A DNA stretch of 64,000 nt, taken from contig JBEKEK010000017.1 of the NCBI GenBank assembly GCA_050013875.1, forward strand, positions 1 to 64,000, in the 5' to 3' direction. A program made the position numbers and the translations under genes. A model generated the notes under the pieces. That model was not told where the DNA came from and made no database searches. It saw nothing but the letters and a program-made list of their open reading frames with translations. This document shows, piece by piece, positions 16,526 to 24,912 of this stretch. The DNA comes from Trebonia sp050013875. Its GTDB lineage: Bacteria > Actinomycetota > Actinomycetes > Streptosporangiales > Streptosporangiaceae. How positions within the stretch are numbered: the first letter of the stretch is position 1; every line of letters begins with the position of its first letter.

Positions 16526-17962
16526 GTGAGTTCGGTTCTTGAACGCCTGGGGGCGGCCACGGCCAGGGATAAGGTAACGGGAACCCGCGTTCTGCTGGTG
16601 GGACTCGTCGCTTGTGCCGTGGTCCTGGGCGGGTGGCTCATTTACGCGTTCTCGCATCCGGAATCGACCACCTTGTACCCGGTGGACCTCGGCGTCTACC
16701 GCAACGGCGGCCTCATCGTCCGGCACGTGAGCCCGCCCTACGACGGGCATCTGGCGTTCCCGCTGTACGACTGGCCGGCCAATAACCAGGCGCTGAAGTT
16801 CACCTACACGCCGTTCGCCGCGCTGTTCTTCGCCGTCGTCTCCTTCGTGCCGTGGTCGGTACTGCCCCGGCTCACCCAGGTTGCGAACCTGATCTTCCTG
16901 TTCATCGCCGCCTGGTACACGATGGACGCGCTCGGCTACCGCGACCGCCGGATCCGCCTCGGCGGCGCGCTGCTTGGCGTGGCGGTCGGACTGCTCACCG
17001 AGCCGGTGTACCGCACTATGTACCTCGGGCAGATCAATCTGCTGCTGATGGCGGCGATCATCTGGGACCTGCGCCAGCCGGACAACCGGCCGTGGAAGGG
17101 CTTCACGACCGGGATCGCCGCCGCGATCAAGCTCACCCCGCTCGTCTTCATCCCGTATCTCATCCTGACCAGGAAGTTCAAGGCGGCCGCGGTGGTGACC
17201 GGCACTTTCCTGGCCACGATCGCGCTCGGCTTCGTCCTGCTGCACCACGACTCGCGTCAGTACTGGCTGCACGGCCTGTTCATCCAGGACGGCAGGACCG
17301 GGTTCGTCGGCTGGACCGGCAACCAGTCGCTGCGCGCGCTCACCACCCGGCTGGCCGGGTCCATCGACGCGGGGACCGTGCCCTGGGTGGTCCTGGCCCT
17401 GGTGGCGACGGTGGTCGGACTGTGGGCAGCGGTCGTGCTCAACCGGGCCGGGCATGTGATGCTCGGCCTGCTGACGGCCGCCCTTGTCGGTCTGCTCGAC
17501 TCGCCGATCAGCTGGGATCACCACTGGGTCTGGGTGGTGCCGGGCATGATGGTGGCCGGGCACTACGCGGTGCAGGCCTGGCAGGCGGGCAGGCGCGCCG
17601 TCAGCGTCGGCTGCGCAGCCCTCGCGGCCGCCCTACTGCTGATCTTCGCGCCTTGGCCCGGCAGCTTGTGGGGCGTCCCGACGACGGGCGCCGGCGACTT
17701 CACCAAGGGCCTCATCTGGGCCGGTCCCTACACTCCGGTCAAGGTATTCATCGCGATCGGGGACCAGCCCTGGTTCGATGAGTACCACTGGTCAGGGCTG
17801 CAGAACCTGGCGGGCAACGCCTACATCCTGTCCGGCCTCGCCATGCTTGTCCTGCTGGCGGCAGTCGCCGTGCGGTCCCGCCGCCAGCTCCACCCGGCCG
17901 ACCCGGCCGACCCGGCCGCTACGCCGCAGACTTCGACAGACGCGGTCGTCCGGCCCGCTTGA
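16526..17962 (+). CDS. GT87-type polyprenol-phosphate-dependent mannosyltransferase-like protein
   Basis: The 478-residue integral membrane protein has roughly ten spans. Its conserved N-terminal periplasmic loop contains VDLGVYRNGG, then PPYDG and KFTYTPFAALFFA, matching the DUF2029/GT87 family. That family includes PimE-like enzymes that add mannose from polyprenol-phosphate-mannose to phosphatidylinositol mannosides or lipoarabinomannan. GTG 16526 is preceded by AAGG. The C-terminus has a Pro-Ala-Asp repeat. Its last 44 bases overlap the end of the gene on the opposite strand. Confidence 0.8.
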   Translation: MSSVLERLGAATARDKVTGTRVLLVGLVACAVVLGGWLIYAFSHPESTTLYPVDLGVYRNGGLIVRHVSPPYDGHLAFPLYDWPANNQALKFTYTPFAALFFAVVSFVPWSVLPRLTQVANLIFLFIAAWYTMDALGYRDRRIRLGGALLGVAVGLLTEPVYRTMYLGQINLLLMAAIIWDLRQPDNRPWKGFTTGIAAAIKLTPLVFIPYLILTRKFKAAAVVTGTFLATIALGFVLLHHDSRQYWLHGLFIQDGRTGFVGWTGNQSLRALTTRLAGSIDAGTVPWVVLALVATVVGLWAAVVLNRAGHVMLGLLTAALVGLLDSPISWDHHWVWVVPGMMVAGHYAVQAWQAGRRAVSVGCAALAAALLLIFAPWPGSLWGVPTTGAGDFTKGLIWAGPYTPVKVFIAIGDQPWFDEYHWSGLQNLAGNAYILSGLAMLVLLAAVAVRSRRQLHPADPADPAATPQTSTDAVVRPA

Positions 17963-18257
17963 CCGGCCGGGCCGCGACCAGCATCTCGCCCACCGACTTC
18001 TCCGTGACCAGCGCCGAGAACGCGTCGGCGTCCATCGTCACGCGCCGCGGCAGTTCCTCGCCCGGCAGGTAGAGGTCGAGCACCGCGACCCGGAGCGTCT
18101 CCTTCTCCAGTGCGAGGGCCTCGTCCGCGAGGACCTCGATCTCCACCGGCCCGTCGCCGAGGTCGGGGTGCTCGTGGATGACGATGCGCGCGAGAACGTC
18201 CTCCCGCATGATGAGCTGGCCGCTGAGATCGCTAAACCGAACAGTCTTCTGACCCAT
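17919..18257 (-). CDS. Conserved actinobacterial protein of unknown function
   Basis: The 112-residue protein begins MGQKTVRFSDLSGQLI and looks mostly beta-stranded: VRFSDLSG, ARIVIHEHPDL, PVEIEVLADEA and VAVLDLYLPG are alternating strands. The tail is basic (RPVKRAGRPRLSK), which could touch nucleic acid. It has no signal or membrane segment. I recognise the general pattern as conserved in actinomycetes but cannot give a function. Its 3' end overlaps the mannosyltransferase gene by 44 bp on the opposite strand, and 186 bp of upstream DNA separates it from the acetyltransferase gene. Confidence 0.7.
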   Translation of the reverse strand: MGQKTVRFSDLSGQLIMREDVLARIVIHEHPDLGDGPVEIEVLADEALALEKETLRVAVLDLYLPGEELPRRVTMDADAFSALVTEKSVGEMLVAARPVKRAGRPRLSKSAA

Positions 18258-18443
18258 GATCCCGACCCCTTCAGGGAAAATGATTTCTGAACATCACGTG
18301 CTTGGGGCCAACTATGCCGCAAAACTGTTCGCCTTGTCAAACGCGTGTTCTATGCGTAATCTACCAGCCGAAACTACGCTCGACCGTGCGCCACGCGGTG
18401 CCTCGGTTCGCCCGCTGCCGGGACTACGGGGGATTGCCAGGCA

Positions 18444-18923
18444 TTACAAGGGCTTCTTCATCTGCTGCGACATGACGTCGTAGCCGAGGCTGTCGTACAG
18501 CGACCGCGCCACCTTGTTCTGCCCGTGCACGTTGAGCCCGAGCGACGTCATGCCATGGGATCGCGCCTCGCCCTCGGCCAGCAGCATTGCCTCCCGTCCG
18601 TAGCCGCGCCCCCGGTAGGCGGCGTCCACCTCGATGTTGTAGACCCACGCCATCTGCCGGTCGGGATCGGGACCAGGCACCGCCAGCCAGAGCCAGCCGA
18701 CCGGCTCGCCCGCCGCCAGGATGCGGTAGACCAGCTGCCCGGGCGTCTCGAACCCGGCGTGGAAGCTGCGCGCGGTGTCGTTCCTGGCCTTCTGCCACGC
18801 GTCCGCCTCTGACATCGCGCCGGAGGCCGCGATGTGCTCCGCATACCCGGCCATCTGCCGCGGCATCCACTCGTCCCACTCGGCCCGCGTCATCGCCCGC
18901 AGCGTCAGCTTGGATTCGCTCAT
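18444..18923 (-). CDS. GNAT family N-acetyltransferase
   Basis: The 159-residue protein (start at ATG 18923; ATG 18941 also possible) has the acetyl-CoA binding motif A, YNIEVDAAYRGRGYGREAM, and motif B, LGLNVHGQNKVARSLYDSLGY. These place it among GNAT acetyltransferases that act on small molecules or protein amines. The N-terminal region (about 10-60) is a helical acceptor-binding part and gives no hint of substrate. It is monocistronic and divergent from the methyltransferase gene. Confidence 0.88.
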   Translation of the reverse strand: MSESKLTLRAMTRAEWDEWMPRQMAGYAEHIAASGAMSEADAWQKARNDTARSFHAGFETPGQLVYRILAAGEPVGWLWLAVPGPDPDRQMAWVYNIEVDAAYRGRGYGREAMLLAEGEARSHGMTSLGLNVHGQNKVARSLYDSLGYDVMSQQMKKPL

Positions 18924-19003
18924 CCGAACATCTAACCCCAAATCCGCGCCGCCACGTACGCGGGTTGTCCGCGCCCTCGCAGTGCCGCGACGTTATTGTT
19001 GCC

Positions 19004-19777
19004 ATGGTGAAAGACGGCACCGCCTCCCATACCGCGCGCAGCGTCGCCGCCCATCGGCTTGAGTACACGCGGGTGGCGGCGGATTACGGTGACCCGGCGG
19101 CCGATCAGTCGCTCACCGCCGACGTGGCGGCCGGCCAGCCGGCCGCGCCGGGTCGCATGCACGAGTACCTGCGGAAGCGGACGGCCTTCTTCGACCGGGC
19201 GGTGACCGACTCCATCGCCTCTGGTGTGCGGCAGGTCGTGATCGGGGGCGCCGGCTACGACGGCCGCGCGCTCCGTTACGCCAAGCCGGGCGTCCGCTGG
19301 TTCGAGGTCGACCATCCGGCCACCCAAGCGGACAAGCGCGAGCGCCTCGGCCGGCTGGCCATCGACACCGGGCACATCGAGTTCATCCCCGCCGATTTCA
19401 TCACCGACCCGATCGCGGAGCCGCTGACCGGGGCCGGGCTTGACCCTGACCGCCCCGCCCTGTTCCTGTTCGAAGGGGTCGTGGTGTACCTGGAGCCGAT
19501 CGTGGTCGCGCGCGTCCTCACCGAGTTCGCCGCGGTCGCGCGCGCCGGCGGCTCGCTGGCGATCAGCGTCTCCACCGTCAGTTCGACGTCGGAGAGCCGC
19601 GCGCGGTTCCGGGAGTGGGTGGCCGCCCACGGCGAGCCCGCCCGGTCCGAGCTCAGTTACGACGAGACCCGCGATCTGCTGGCGGCGGCCGGCTGGCAGC
19701 TGCGCGACGGCGCCGAACGGCAGCAGACCCTCGGCCTGCTGATCGCCGACGCCGCTAGCCGGCAGGTGTACGGATGA
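19004..19777 (+). CDS. Class I SAM-dependent methyltransferase, TIGR00027/LCMT-like
   Basis: The 257-residue protein matches the actinobacterial LCMT-like family. Evidence is SVAAHRLEYT near the start, RKRTAFFDRAV, the SAM-binding VIGGAGYDGRALRY with EVDHPATQADKRERL, and LFEGVVVYLEP. Members methylate small acids or are of unknown target; many occur in natural-product clusters. ATG 19004 fits the family length. A small ORF with an excellent ribosome site and a cysteine-rich protein gene follow on the same strand, so a three-gene unit is possible. Confidence 0.85.
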   Translation: MVKDGTASHTARSVAAHRLEYTRVAADYGDPAADQSLTADVAAGQPAAPGRMHEYLRKRTAFFDRAVTDSIASGVRQVVIGGAGYDGRALRYAKPGVRWFEVDHPATQADKRERLGRLAIDTGHIEFIPADFITDPIAEPLTGAGLDPDRPALFLFEGVVVYLEPIVVARVLTEFAAVARAGGSLAISVSTVSSTSESRARFREWVAAHGEPARSELSYDETRDLLAAAGWQLRDGAERQQTLGLLIADAASRQVYG

Positions 19778-19815
19778 GCAGGACTGGGGTACAGCACTAC
19801 CAAGGAGGTATCACC

Positions 19816-19962
19816 ATGCGACTTGGCAGGGAACAGGCGGCAGGCTACGTCGAGGACACAGAGGCCGAGCCGATCGCGTCCGCGGAGCCCGCGGCCGGCG
19901 CGCCGGTACTCGCCCGGCTGGCCCCCGACCACCAACCCGAGCCCGCGGTCATCGCAGGCTGA
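19816..19962 (+). CDS. Putative 48-residue peptide with a near-ideal ribosome site
   Basis: AAGGAGG (19802-19808) lies seven bases before ATG 19816, one of the best ribosome sites in the window. The encoded peptide is acidic and Ala/Pro/Glu-rich, begins MRLGREQAAGYVEDTEAEP and has no Cys, signal or membrane segment. It follows a methyltransferase gene by 38 bp and precedes a cysteine-rich protein. It might be a regulatory or precursor peptide, but I do not recognise the family. The frame is also open from 19774. Confidence 0.5.
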   Translation: MRLGREQAAGYVEDTEAEPIASAEPAAGAPVLARLAPDHQPEPAVIAG

Positions 19963-19978
19963 GTCCGAAAATCTGCCT

Positions 19979-19993
19979 GATAACAGCAAGAAG
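19979..19993 (+). repeat. Dispersed 14-mer GATAACAGCAAGAA, copy 2
   Basis: Exact second copy of the 14-mer, here followed by G as in copy 1. It lies 30 bases before the start of the cysteine-rich protein gene and 16 bases after the small ORF stop. Confidence 0.7.
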
Positions 19994-20022
19994 CCAGCGG
20001 CTGCTCCCGGAGGTGCCAAGCG

Positions 20023-20712
20023 GTGGTTCGGCTGCTCTCGTGGTCGTCAGGTCCGGGTCGCGATGAGCACCCGGACCATCCGTTCACCGGCTATAAGCTG
20101 GCCCACGCGGCGCTGTCCGCGGACGGCGCCAGGACCGGGTTCGCCGGGCTGACGATGGGCGCGAGCCGGGTGTACGGCGTCATCGCCGAGGCCTCCTGTG
20201 TCTGGAACGCCCATCACGCCCCGCCGCGCCGTTGGTGCGGATGCGGCTTCTACTGCCTGCACGCGCTGACCGACGCGCTCTCGCTCGGCTGCGCGACCGA
20301 GAACCGTTCGGCGCTGCTGATCGAGGTGGCCGCGTCCGGCCGGTACATCCGCTACGAGCGCGGCCTGCGCTACAGCAGGCAGCGGGTGCGCGCGGTCAAG
20401 CAGGCCGGCTGCGCCTGCGGGCGCCCGGGCACCGCCCTGGCCGATGCCGGCAGCGGCCTGGTCGGCTGGCGGCACCTCGCCCCGGTCTGCGACCTCTGCG
20501 CGGCCGGCCGCCCGGTGATGACCCTGCGCGAGTTCGTCGCCCGGCTGGACGGCCGGGTCCGTCTCGAGACCGACCAGGACGGCCTGGCCCCGTCCGGTAT
20601 CTCGGCCATTCCGCTGCAGGCGACGGGCGAGCCGCCGTACGCGGTCCTCGCCGCCGAGATAGCCCTGCTGCACGCCCGCCTCGATGACCTCCAGGGGCGC
20701 CTGGAAGGCTGA
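20023..20712 (+). CDS. Cysteine-rich protein of unknown function
   Basis: The 229-residue protein has nine Cys, most in pairs: Cys72, Cys74 and Cys78 in WCGCGFYC, Cys120 and Cys122 in GCACG, and Cys146 and Cys149 in VCDLC. With Cys59 and Cys90 these could bind zinc or an iron-sulfur cluster. It has no membrane segment or signal peptide. A C-terminal helix (about 200-229) may be a coiled coil. GTG 20023 is nine bases after GGAGG. I do not recognise a family; it follows a methyltransferase gene and a short ORF. Confidence 0.65.
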   Translation: MVRLLSWSSGPGRDEHPDHPFTGYKLAHAALSADGARTGFAGLTMGASRVYGVIAEASCVWNAHHAPPRRWCGCGFYCLHALTDALSLGCATENRSALLIEVAASGRYIRYERGLRYSRQRVRAVKQAGCACGRPGTALADAGSGLVGWRHLAPVCDLCAAGRPVMTLREFVARLDGRVRLETDQDGLAPSGISAIPLQATGEPPYAVLAAEIALLHARLDDLQGRLEG

Positions 20713-20846
20713 CCCGGTTCTCGCGCTCAGCCGCCGATGGCCTGGTCACCTGCTGGTGCGGCTTAGATTTGCACTGTGACAGCAAAGGCCGCGGGCACGG
20801 TGGCTCCGTGGACCGCGGTAGCGGTGCCCCTCATGAGCGGGTTCTG

Positions 20847-21794
20847 ATGCAACTGGCGATCTTGCTGTCACTCGCGGCGTGCCTGTGTACCGCCACCGGC
20901 TCGGTCTGCCAGCGTCTGGGCGCGACCAATCTGGAGCAGTCAAGCGCCAAGGACGGCGGTTTCGACCCCTGGCTCGTCTTCCGGCTGGCCAGGCAGTCCG
21001 CCTGGCTGCTCGGCTTCGCCTGCATGGTCGGCGGCTTCGTGCTCCAGGTGGCCGCGCTGCACTTCGGCCCGCTCGCGCTCGTGCAGCCGATCCTCGCGCT
21101 CGAGCTGCTGTTCGTCTTCGGCTGGCTGGCGCTGCTGCCAGGTCCCCGCGGCGTGAGCACGAGCCGGGGCGACTGGCTGGCCGTCGTCGCCATGACCGCC
21201 GGCATCGCCGTGTTCCTGCGCTCGGCCTCGCCGTCCGGCGGCCGGTCATACGCGCCGGCCGGCCTGTGGTGGCTCGCGGCCGGCGCCGCCGTGGCCGCGG
21301 TGGCGGTTGCCATCGCGCTATCGGGAACCATTTCCGGTTCGGTGGCGTCGTCGCCGCGCCGCGCCGCCTGGCTCGGCATCGCCACCGGCATCGCCTGGGG
21401 CTTCGTCGCCGCCGTCATCAAGGAGCTCAGCTCGCGGGTGACCGGCGGCCCGGCCGCGATCTTCGGCAACTGGTCGGTCTACGCGCTGATGGTGGCCGGT
21501 GCGGCGGCGATGCTGCTGACGTCGCACGCGATGGCCGCCGGGCCGCTGGCCGCGTCGCAGCCCGGCTTCACCATCCTCGACCCGGTCACCGCTACCTTGC
21601 TCGGCGTCGTCCTCTATGACGAGCACCTGGCGATATCGCCCGCGGCCCTGGCCGGCGAGCTGCTGAGCCTGGTGGTGCTCGCCGTCGGCGCCCGGTCCCT
21701 CAGCCACAGCCGCCTGATCAGCGGTCAGGAGCGCCCGATGACCGGTTCAACGAACGGCAGCCGGTCCGGCGTCCGCGCCTGCAGGAAGTCGTAG
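20847..21794 (+). CDS. DMT-superfamily membrane transporter
   Basis: The 315-residue protein has about nine to ten membrane spans in two EamA-like halves, with ALHFGPLALVQPILALEL in the first and GPLAASQPGFTILDPVTATLLG in the second. This duplicated pattern fits the drug/metabolite transporter superfamily. ATG 20847 places the first span at the N-terminus. Substrate unknown. The final 70 bases overlap the end of the dehydratase gene on the opposite strand, coding a hydrophilic tail that could be an extension past the ancestral stop. Confidence 0.82.
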   Translation: MQLAILLSLAACLCTATGSVCQRLGATNLEQSSAKDGGFDPWLVFRLARQSAWLLGFACMVGGFVLQVAALHFGPLALVQPILALELLFVFGWLALLPGPRGVSTSRGDWLAVVAMTAGIAVFLRSASPSGGRSYAPAGLWWLAAGAAVAAVAVAIALSGTISGSVASSPRRAAWLGIATGIAWGFVAAVIKELSSRVTGGPAAIFGNWSVYALMVAGAAAMLLTSHAMAAGPLAASQPGFTILDPVTATLLGVVLYDEHLAISPAALAGELLSLVVLAVGARSLSHSRLISGQERPMTGSTNGSRSGVRACRKS

Positions 21795-23407
21795 TCGCAG
21801 CCCTGCGGCGCCTGGGTGACGTGCATCCGGTGCAGCAACGGCCAGCCGCGCTTGTCGGGAACCGCGGGCAGGATCGGCTGCCGCCCCGCCAGCACGCCCG
21901 GCTCAACCGAGAGCGAGCCCGCGAAGGCGTCGAAGGAGATCATGTCGCCGTCCCTGATGAGGGAGAGCGGGCCGCCGACGGCGCTCTCCGGTGCGACGTG
22001 CAATACCACGGTGCCGTAGCCGGTTCCGCTCATCCTCGCGTCGCTGATCCGCAGCATGTCGTTGACGCCCGCCCGCAGCAGCTTGGCCGGAATGGGGATA
22101 TTCCCCCATTCCGGCATCCCGGCCCCGGCCGGCCCGCATCCGGCAAGCACCAGCACCGAGTCCCTGGTCACGGCCAGGTCGGGATCGTCGATCCGCCGCC
22201 GCATCTCGGCGTAGGAGTGGAACACCACGGCGGGTCCTGAGTGCCGCAGCAGTTCCGGGCTGGCGGCGGCCGCCTTGAGCACCGCGCCGTCCGGTGCCAG
22301 ATTGCCGCGCACCACCATGAACGCGGGCGCGCCGGTCACCGGATCCGACACCGGCCGCAGCGGCCACCGCGGCGCCTCCGCCGGGCCGTCGCTGCCCGGT
22401 TCGCCAAGCGCCGCCAACACGGCGGGCACGCCCCCGGCCTTGGCCAGGTCGTCCATCAGCCCGGTGCCGATCGGCGCGATGTCGGCGATGACCGGCACCC
22501 GCGCGGCGATCTGGCCGAACCGCTCGAGCGGCAGCGTGATCGCGCGCCGGCCCGCCACCGCGCACAGGTGGATGATCGCGTTGGTCGATCCGCCGATCGC
22601 CGCCAGCACCGTCATCGCCCGCTCGAACCCGGCCGGGGTCAGCCGCGAGGACGGCCGGGTGCCCGCCGCGACGAGCGAGACGATCCGCCGCCCGGCCTCC
22701 TCCGCCATCGCCTCCTGGCCGGGATCGCCGGCCGGGAACACCGCCGTCCCCGGCAGCGCCAGGCCGAGCGCCTCCGCCATGATCGCCATCGTCGAGGCGG
22801 TGCCCATCGTGTTGCACGCGCCGAGCCCGGCGCCCAGGCACGTCTCGAGCCCGGCCCAGTCGGCGTCGGACACCCTCCCGGCCCGGCGCTCGTCGTACAT
22901 CCGCCACAGCGCGGTGCCGCTGCCGAGCCGCTCGCCGCGGAAGGTGGCCACCGGGCGGAACCCGCCACTCACGATCAGCGCCGGGATGTCCGCGCTGGCC
23001 AGCGCCATCAGGTAGGCGGGCACGGTCTTGTCGCAGTTGCCGAGCGCGACCACCCCGTCAAGCGGCTGCGACCTGATCGTCTCCTCGATCTCGATCGCCA
23101 GCAGGTTCCTGTACAGCATCGCGGTCGGCTTCATCAGGTCTTCGCTCAGCGACATGGCCGGGAACACGACCGGCAGCCCGCCCGCCGCCGCCACGCCCCG
23201 CCGCACGGCCGCGGCCAGCACGGTCAGCCCCAGATCGCACCGGTTCAGGTCGCTCGCCGTGCACGCGATCCCGATCACCGGGCGCCGGCCGGAACCAGAA
23301 TCAGCGGAACCGCGCCACCCGGCGGCGTGCAGCGCCGCCCGGTGGTCGAGCGCGACCTCGTCGTCGCCCACCAGCCAGCCGTCGCTGCGCAGCGATGTGC
23401 TAGACAC
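21725..23407 (-). CDS. IlvD/Edd family dehydratase, probably for a sugar acid
   Basis: The 560-residue protein has the family iron-sulfur cysteines Cys57, Cys125 (GNCDK) and Cys198 (GACNTMGTAST), plus GGSTNAIIHL and the C-terminal DARMSGTGYG. The family removes water from dihydroxy acids: branched-chain intermediates (IlvD) or aldonic acids. No ilv genes are nearby. Instead it sits with a permease, an IclR regulator and a dehydrogenase, which favours an aldonate or related hydroxy acid. Its start overlaps the permease stop by eight bases. Substrate identity is inference. Confidence 0.85.
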   Translation of the reverse strand: MSSTSLRSDGWLVGDDEVALDHRAALHAAGWRGSADSGSGRRPVIGIACTASDLNRCDLGLTVLAAAVRRGVAAAGGLPVVFPAMSLSEDLMKPTAMLYRNLLAIEIEETIRSQPLDGVVALGNCDKTVPAYLMALASADIPALIVSGGFRPVATFRGERLGSGTALWRMYDERRAGRVSDADWAGLETCLGAGLGACNTMGTASTMAIMAEALGLALPGTAVFPAGDPGQEAMAEEAGRRIVSLVAAGTRPSSRLTPAGFERAMTVLAAIGGSTNAIIHLCAVAGRRAITLPLERFGQIAARVPVIADIAPIGTGLMDDLAKAGGVPAVLAALGEPGSDGPAEAPRWPLRPVSDPVTGAPAFMVVRGNLAPDGAVLKAAAASPELLRHSGPAVVFHSYAEMRRRIDDPDLAVTRDSVLVLAGCGPAGAGMPEWGNIPIPAKLLRAGVNDMLRISDARMSGTGYGTVVLHVAPESAVGGPLSLIRDGDMISFDAFAGSLSVEPGVLAGRQPILPAVPDKRGWPLLHRMHVTQAPQGCDYDFLQARTPDRLPFVEPVIGRS

Positions 23408-24851
23408 TGGTGGTGGTGGCCGTCGGCCTGGCCTCGTCGCCCTCGGTGTAGCGCTCCCGGCGGATCGAGAAGAACGGCGAGTGCCATACCGCCCTGGCCA
23501 CGAAGGCCAGCGGCAGGCCGATGAGGAACAGCACGAGCGCGATGATCTGCACCGGGTGCGCCGTGCCTGGCAGCGATTTGATGATCACGTACACCAGGGT
23601 CGCCGCCCCGATCAGCGGCAGCAGCAGCCCGAGGAAGAACTCCCTGGCGTCCTTCAGCAGCACCGTGCGGTAGTAGAAGATGCTGTACAGCGAGATCACG
23701 ACGTAGTACGCGGCGAACAGCAAGCCGCCGGTCGAGTCGATGTAGACGATGGTCTTGGTCAGGCTGCTGCTGGCCAGGTACAGCGCCAGCGCGATGATCG
23801 GGATCACGCTCATCACCACCAGCCCGGCGATCGGCGTCCGCCAGCGCGGGTGCACCCGTCCCAAAGCACGAGGCAGCAGCTTATCCCGCCCCATGCCGAA
23901 CATGATCCGGCTGCCGTCCACGATCTGCGACTGGATCGTGGTCGCGAAGGAGGCGATGACCGCCAGCGCCACCAGGTCAGCGAAGGCCTTGGGGCCGAGC
24001 TTGCCCGCCAGGAACGGCAGCACGTTGCTCCCGTTGGCGGTGATCGCGCTGGCCGGTGCGAGGCCCTGCAGGCAGATGAACAGGAAGATCACCCACAGCG
24101 TGCAGAAGGTGATCGAGATCAGCACCGAGCGCCCTGGGTCGCGCTTGTGCCGCTGCTCGTCGCCCAGGTAGATGGGCGCGTCCCAGCCGCCGAGCAGGAA
24201 CGTGGCGATGACGACGCCGGCGATCAGCCCGGTCGACCCGCCCGGGGCATGCGACGCGGCGAACCACGACCAGCTGGGGGCGGTGACGCCCGCCGCGCGC
24301 GAGCTCAGCTCGTGCACCAGTCCCCACACCGCGAGCACCCCGATGATCAGGTACTCGCCCAGCACGATCCAGCCCTGGAAGCGGATGGTCACCTTGACGC
24401 CGATCACCGCGATCGCCATCACCAAAAGGCAGATGATCGTGGCGACCACCCAGGTGAGCGGCTTGTCGGTGGTCTGGCTTGGCGCGATCAGGCTGAGCAC
24501 CGTCGAGCCGATCAGCGTGATGTTGCCAATGTTGGAGGTCAGCGCGGTCATCAGGATGAGAATGCCGACCGCGTAGCCGATAATCGGCGACAGCCCGCGC
24601 GCCACCCACTGCACCGGTGCGTCGGCCGACGCCTGCCAGTTATTCAGCCGGTGGTAGGCGACGGCGCAGCAGAGCATCGCCGCGCCCGCGATCAGCAGCG
24701 ACAGCGGCGAGGCGAGCCCCGCCGCGCCGATCAGCGCGGCCATGGTGAGCGTGGTCGCGGCGGTCGGCGCCACGTTGGTGATGGAGGCGATCCAGTCGCC
24801 CCGCAGTCCGACGGATTTCTCCGCCAGCCCGCCCGATGGCTCGTTAGCCAT
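23400..24851 (-). CDS. APC-family amino acid/organic solute permease
   Basis: The 483-residue protein has about twelve membrane spans. It has the APC opening GDWIASITNVAPTAATTLTMAALIGAAG, and GGWDAPIYLGDEQ with SRIMFGMGRDKLLPRALG, typical of APC transporters for amino acids or related compounds. It is the middle gene of a minus-strand operon: 61 bp after the TIM-barrel-like gene and overlapping the dehydratase. An AAAGGA ribosome site lies before its ATG. It presumably imports the substrate that the locus degrades. Confidence 0.87.
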   Translation of the reverse strand: MANEPSGGLAEKSVGLRGDWIASITNVAPTAATTLTMAALIGAAGLASPLSLLIAGAAMLCCAVAYHRLNNWQASADAPVQWVARGLSPIIGYAVGILILMTALTSNIGNITLIGSTVLSLIAPSQTTDKPLTWVVATIICLLVMAIAVIGVKVTIRFQGWIVLGEYLIIGVLAVWGLVHELSSRAAGVTAPSWSWFAASHAPGGSTGLIAGVVIATFLLGGWDAPIYLGDEQRHKRDPGRSVLISITFCTLWVIFLFICLQGLAPASAITANGSNVLPFLAGKLGPKAFADLVALAVIASFATTIQSQIVDGSRIMFGMGRDKLLPRALGRVHPRWRTPIAGLVVMSVIPIIALALYLASSSLTKTIVYIDSTGGLLFAAYYVVISLYSIFYYRTVLLKDAREFFLGLLLPLIGAATLVYVIIKSLPGTAHPVQIIALVLFLIGLPLAFVARAVWHSPFFSIRRERYTEGDEARPTATTTSV

Positions 24852-24912
24852 AAGTCAAAATCCTTTCGATAGTGAACGGACCGTTGTTTCAAGCACAAGG
24901 CCAATGACTTGT

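Noticed and set aside
18301..18311. CTTGGGGCCAA resembling one arm of element B
   Set aside because: Only a single 11-base arm without a partner; too short to call a third copy, though a deleted copy is possible.
22241..24872. Long plus-strand frames opposite the dehydratase and permease
   Set aside because: They read as Arg/Gln/His-rich antisense of clear genes.
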